Shown: in pieces, positions 12,866 to 15,192 of the stretch
Layout: the number at the start of each line of letters is the position of its first letter
How positions within the stretch are numbered: the first letter of the stretch is position 1
NCBI GenBank assembly: GCA_902984215.1
Contig: CADWAF010004829.1
Location: 1 to 15,192, forward strand
Source: Willaertia magna
Lineage: Eukaryota; Heterolobosea; Eutetramitea; Acrasida; Naegleriidae
Length of the DNA stretch: 15,192 nt
Direction of reading: 5' to 3'
Program-made: the position numbers and the translations under genes
The notes under the pieces: model-generated
The model's database searches: none
What the model saw: the letters and a program-made list of their open reading frames with translations, nothing else
What the model was told of the DNA's origin: nothing

Positions 12866-14629
12866 TTAATTTAAATGATTATTTCCATCATATAGAACCT
12901 TAAGCATATAAGCTTGAGATAAAAGCATTTCAATTTCTACATAACTCCATGATCTAGTAGGTAAATGTTGTAAAAATAAAACCATTTCAGTAAATTCCAT
13001 ACTTCTTAATTTTTCACTCCAAAATTTTAAAAAAGCAGCACAAACATAAACATGTAAATTTTCAAAATCATCACCTTCAGAAATGTAAGCATCAAATATT
13101 CTTATAATTAATTTTAAAGACATTTCTCTCATTAATAAACAATTCATCCATCGAAATGCAAATTGAATAAAATCTAAATTATTTGATTGTAAATGTTTAA
13201 ATAAAGGTTCATCAATTTTTTGTATAATTTCTTCTAATTTGTTTACCATTCTTTGAATACCTGGTTGAGCAAATGTATAATGATCTTGAATAAAATCTAT
13301 AAATTGAGTAACACACCAAAAACTATCACATTCCATTGTTTCAAATACATCTTCAGGTATTTTATCTGGATCACATGTAAATATATCACATTTTGTTAAA
13401 TCATGTAAAAATACAATCATAAATGGTGTTACTAAATCATTTATACCTTGAACATAACCACTAGCTGGATGTCTTATACTCCAAATATATAATATTCTTT
13501 CTAATGCTTGTTGAATTCTATGATTTTGAAATAATTGTAAATCTGGATTAGTTCTAAGAACATCCATATGTATTTGTTTTTGAATTGCATTTTCATATTC
13601 TGTTTTTTGTAATTGTTCTTCATTATAATATTTTGATACATAATCTAAATATTCTTTTCTTTTTCTTAATAATATTTTATCACTTCTCTCTTTATTACAA
13701 GGCATATAACCTAATAATAATTTCCAAATTGTTGCTCTCACTCCTGATGGTATACCTCTCCATGAAAGTTTACGTAATTCTTCTAAATCTATATCTTCAG
13801 GTGAATTTAATAATTGATTAAATCTTTCTAATTTAGATTCTGATACTCCTTCATCATCACTTAAATAATTACTTGTAGGTATACCTGTATTTCTACCAAT
13901 TACTCCAATTGTATTCCCGCTTACTGGCACTACAACCTCTCCTGATTTGGCAACTGTAATATTATTATTCATACCACCACTACTGCCACTACTATTAGGA
14001 TATGGACTATTCGGAGTAGAATTATTAGTAGAACTAGTAGTGGATGAAGAATTTCGTTTAGTTATATCAAAACTATTTCTATTATTATTATCCATACTAC
14101 TACTACTATTAGTTGTATTTAACGTTGGAAATACTCCAATCTGTTCCGATAAAACTTGAGGTAAAACCCCATTCCCACCTTTTACTTTAGTTATCGTACC
14201 AGGTAAGGCTTGAGTTGTATTATTAAATTTTTTTTGTCGTTTCTGTAATTGTTTCTGTTTTTGTTGATAATAATCATAAGATGCTGTACCTACAAGGTTG
14301 GTTGGGGTTGGAGGGGATTGACTATAGGTACTATTATTAGAGGAAGAGGAGGAGGAATTGATGGTGGTTGATGTTGTAGTATTTGTAGAGACGGGAACGA
14401 AATATTTTGTAATTTTACTGAAAAATCCTCCTTCACTATTTATTGTGGGTGATGTAGAAGCAATTCCTTGAAAATTAGAATTTGTAAAATTTGGTCTATT
14501 ATGAGAATCGGAACTATTCGCTCTTTGATGACCATAGTATGTATTATTATTATTCGATTGATAGAAATTGTTGTCAGAGAATGATGAAGAAGAGGCAGGT
14601 TTTATATGTTCCGAATTTGGCGTTGACAT
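12866..14629 (-). CDS. TBC1D22: TBC-domain Rab GTPase-activating protein, Gyp1/TBC1D22 type
   Basis: Predicted Rab GAP of the Golgi/ER-Golgi pathway; yeast Gyp1 acts on Ypt1 (Rab1). The TBC domain covers about 284-580 of 587 residues. Both catalytic fingers are intact: the arginine finger in IHMDVLR (I353, D356, R359) and the glutamine finger in YVQG (Q394). Stretches such as IRHPASGYVQGINDLVTPF, YTFAQPGIQ and FAFRWMNCLLMRE are characteristic of the TBC1D22/Gyp1 subfamily rather than TBC in general. Residues 1-250 are a Ser/Thr/Asn/Gln-rich, disordered extension. The ATG chosen is 14629-14627 (AAAAAAATGTC); the open frame extends five codons further only to a TTG, which is unlikely in a nuclear gene. 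Its start lies 71 bp from the end of the next minus-strand gene. Confidence 0.93.
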   Translation of the reverse strand: MSTPNSEHIKPASSSSFSDNNFYQSNNNNTYYGHQRANSSDSHNRPNFTNSNFQGIASTSPTINSEGGFFSKITKYFVPVSTNTTTSTTINSSSSSSNNSTYSQSPPTPTNLVGTASYDYYQQKQKQLQKRQKKFNNTTQALPGTITKVKGGNGVLPQVLSEQIGVFPTLNTTNSSSSMDNNNRNSFDITKRNSSSTTSSTNNSTPNSPYPNSSGSSGGMNNNITVAKSGEVVVPVSGNTIGVIGRNTGIPTSNYLSDDEGVSESKLERFNQLLNSPEDIDLEELRKLSWRGIPSGVRATIWKLLLGYMPCNKERSDKILLRKRKEYLDYVSKYYNEEQLQKTEYENAIQKQIHMDVLRTNPDLQLFQNHRIQQALERILYIWSIRHPASGYVQGINDLVTPFMIVFLHDLTKCDIFTCDPDKIPEDVFETMECDSFWCVTQFIDFIQDHYTFAQPGIQRMVNKLEEIIQKIDEPLFKHLQSNNLDFIQFAFRWMNCLLMREMSLKLIIRIFDAYISEGDDFENLHVYVCAAFLKFWSEKLRSMEFTEMVLFLQHLPTRSWSYVEIEMLLSQAYMLKVLYDGNNHLN

Positions 14630-14700
14630 TTTTTTTATTTTCAATAAATTTTTAATTTTTATATTTAAATGGAGTGATTTTGGAAAACTGACTTTAGCTA

Positions 14701-15192
14701 TTAGAAGTAAAAACTAATTTCATTCCATTTTCTATTATTTCCTTCTTCTCTCTTTAAAATATAACTATATTCAATACCTGGAATGTGAAAAGATTGTGTA
14801 AATCCTTCAATAACTTCACCAAGAAAAATAAATTCAGTATCAGTTCTTAAAACAGTTCCTCTTGAACTTACAAAGATTTTATCAACAAAAATATCTTCTC
14901 TTGTTTTTAATATAATTTGTTTAAATTCATGTGTTTTTTTAATAATTGATTTATCAAAACCAAGTTGACCTAAATTATTAAATCCAATTGAATACACTTT
15001 TCCATTTTCCAATAAAACAATAAAGTGACAAAATCCTCCCTTCATGTCAATAATTTTACTTTGTTTTTGAAATGGTGTTTTTCGGTAGATAAATGTATTG
15101 TTAGTATTTTTAATTATTCCATAACTTGAAGTTTGTTCAGTTTTCAAATAAATTTTATTATCTTCAGTGACTAATGCATCTATTCCACTATT
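14701..15192 (-). CDS. RCC1-repeat (beta-propeller) protein, 5' part outside the window
   Basis: The C-terminal 163 residues are visible; the frame stays open to base 15192, so the start lies beyond the right edge. The segment contains RCC1-type blade pieces: an entering strand (GIDALVTEDNKIYLK), a well-preserved repeat (the CHFIVLLENGKVYSIGFNNL stretch, then GQLGF), and a weaker last one (TVLRTDTEFIFLGEV). The G-x-N-x-x-G-Q-L-G core is diagnostic. RCC1 repeats form seven-bladed propellers found in Ran or other GTPase exchange factors, HERC-type ubiquitin ligases and many unrelated scaffolds, so the partner cannot be told from this fragment. The last blade looks degenerate and no extra domain follows it; stop is TAA. 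An internal TTG at codon 17 is not a credible start. Confidence 0.8.
   Translation of the reverse strand, partial: NSGIDALVTEDNKIYLKTEQTSSYGIIKNTNNTFIYRKTPFQKQSKIIDMKGGFCHFIVLLENGKVYSIGFNNLGQLGFDKSIIKKTHEFKQIILKTREDIFVDKIFVSSRGTVLRTDTEFIFLGEVIEGFTQSFHIPGIEYSYILKREEGNNRKWNEISFYF

Noticed and set aside
13585..14159. Two hydrophobic plus-strand frames that look like membrane peptides
   Set aside because: They are antisense to the TBC gene; AT-rich Asn/Lys/Asp codons read as Leu/Ile/Phe on the opposite strand.
14630..14644. Longer TBC protein starting five codons earlier
   Set aside because: The upstream codon is TTG; the ATG at 14629 has a good A-rich context, so the nuclear gene starts there.

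Overview
The window looks like nuclear DNA of a free-living, intron-poor, AT-rich protist. The best guess is a heterolobosean amoeba of the Naegleria type, at moderate confidence. The DNA is eukaryotic: it carries NOP14, SNU13, LSM12, a Gyp1/TBC1D22-type Rab GAP and a Pol III-type tRNA gene. The main reading frames run uninterrupted with no visible intron, AAAATG start contexts are common, asparagine and serine runs are frequent, and TAA, TAG and TGA all act as stops. The species call is inference and was not tested by any search.

Layout. The left end (1-5746) is a block of four minus-strand genes. These are a secreted cysteine-ladder protein cut by the window edge (1-622), the SSU processome protein NOP14 (800-3106), an Asn-rich putative nuclear protein (3267-4529) and a small acidic unknown (5168-5746). 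Two long spacers, 4530-5167 and 5747-6223, hold no supported protein gene. A tRNA-His(GUG) gene follows at 6224-6294. Two plus-strand genes come next: a signal-peptide, single-pass membrane protein (6385-7095) and a dual-specificity phosphatase flanked by gelsolin-like repeats (7183-9645). From 9808 on, strands alternate: SNU13 (-), LSM12 (+), a single-C2-domain protein (-), an unrecognised Ser/Asn-rich protein with several basophilic-kinase-like sites (+), a TBC Rab GAP (-) and the 3' part of an RCC1-repeat gene (-) that leaves the window on the right.

How the genes relate. NOP14 and SNU13 both serve U3-dependent small-subunit rRNA maturation (SNU13 also serves U4 snRNA), and LSM12 belongs to RNA metabolism. 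The C2 protein, the TBC GAP and perhaps the RCC1-like protein point to membrane traffic or small-GTPase control. The phosphatase has the DSP-plus-gelsolin composition known from plant MKP1. There is no operon and no mobile element. SNU13/LSM12 and the C2 gene/12103 gene share divergent promoters, and three convergent pairs end only 34-162 bp apart.

The most unusual items are the secreted protein with a near 9-residue cysteine period, the membrane protein built from degenerate helical repeats, the phosphatase with an apparently split N-terminal gelsolin repeat plus two more after the catalytic domain, and an in-frame upstream ORF separated from the 12103 gene by a single stop codon. I found no CRISPR, phage or transposon, and nothing that amounts to a clearly new multi-gene system.
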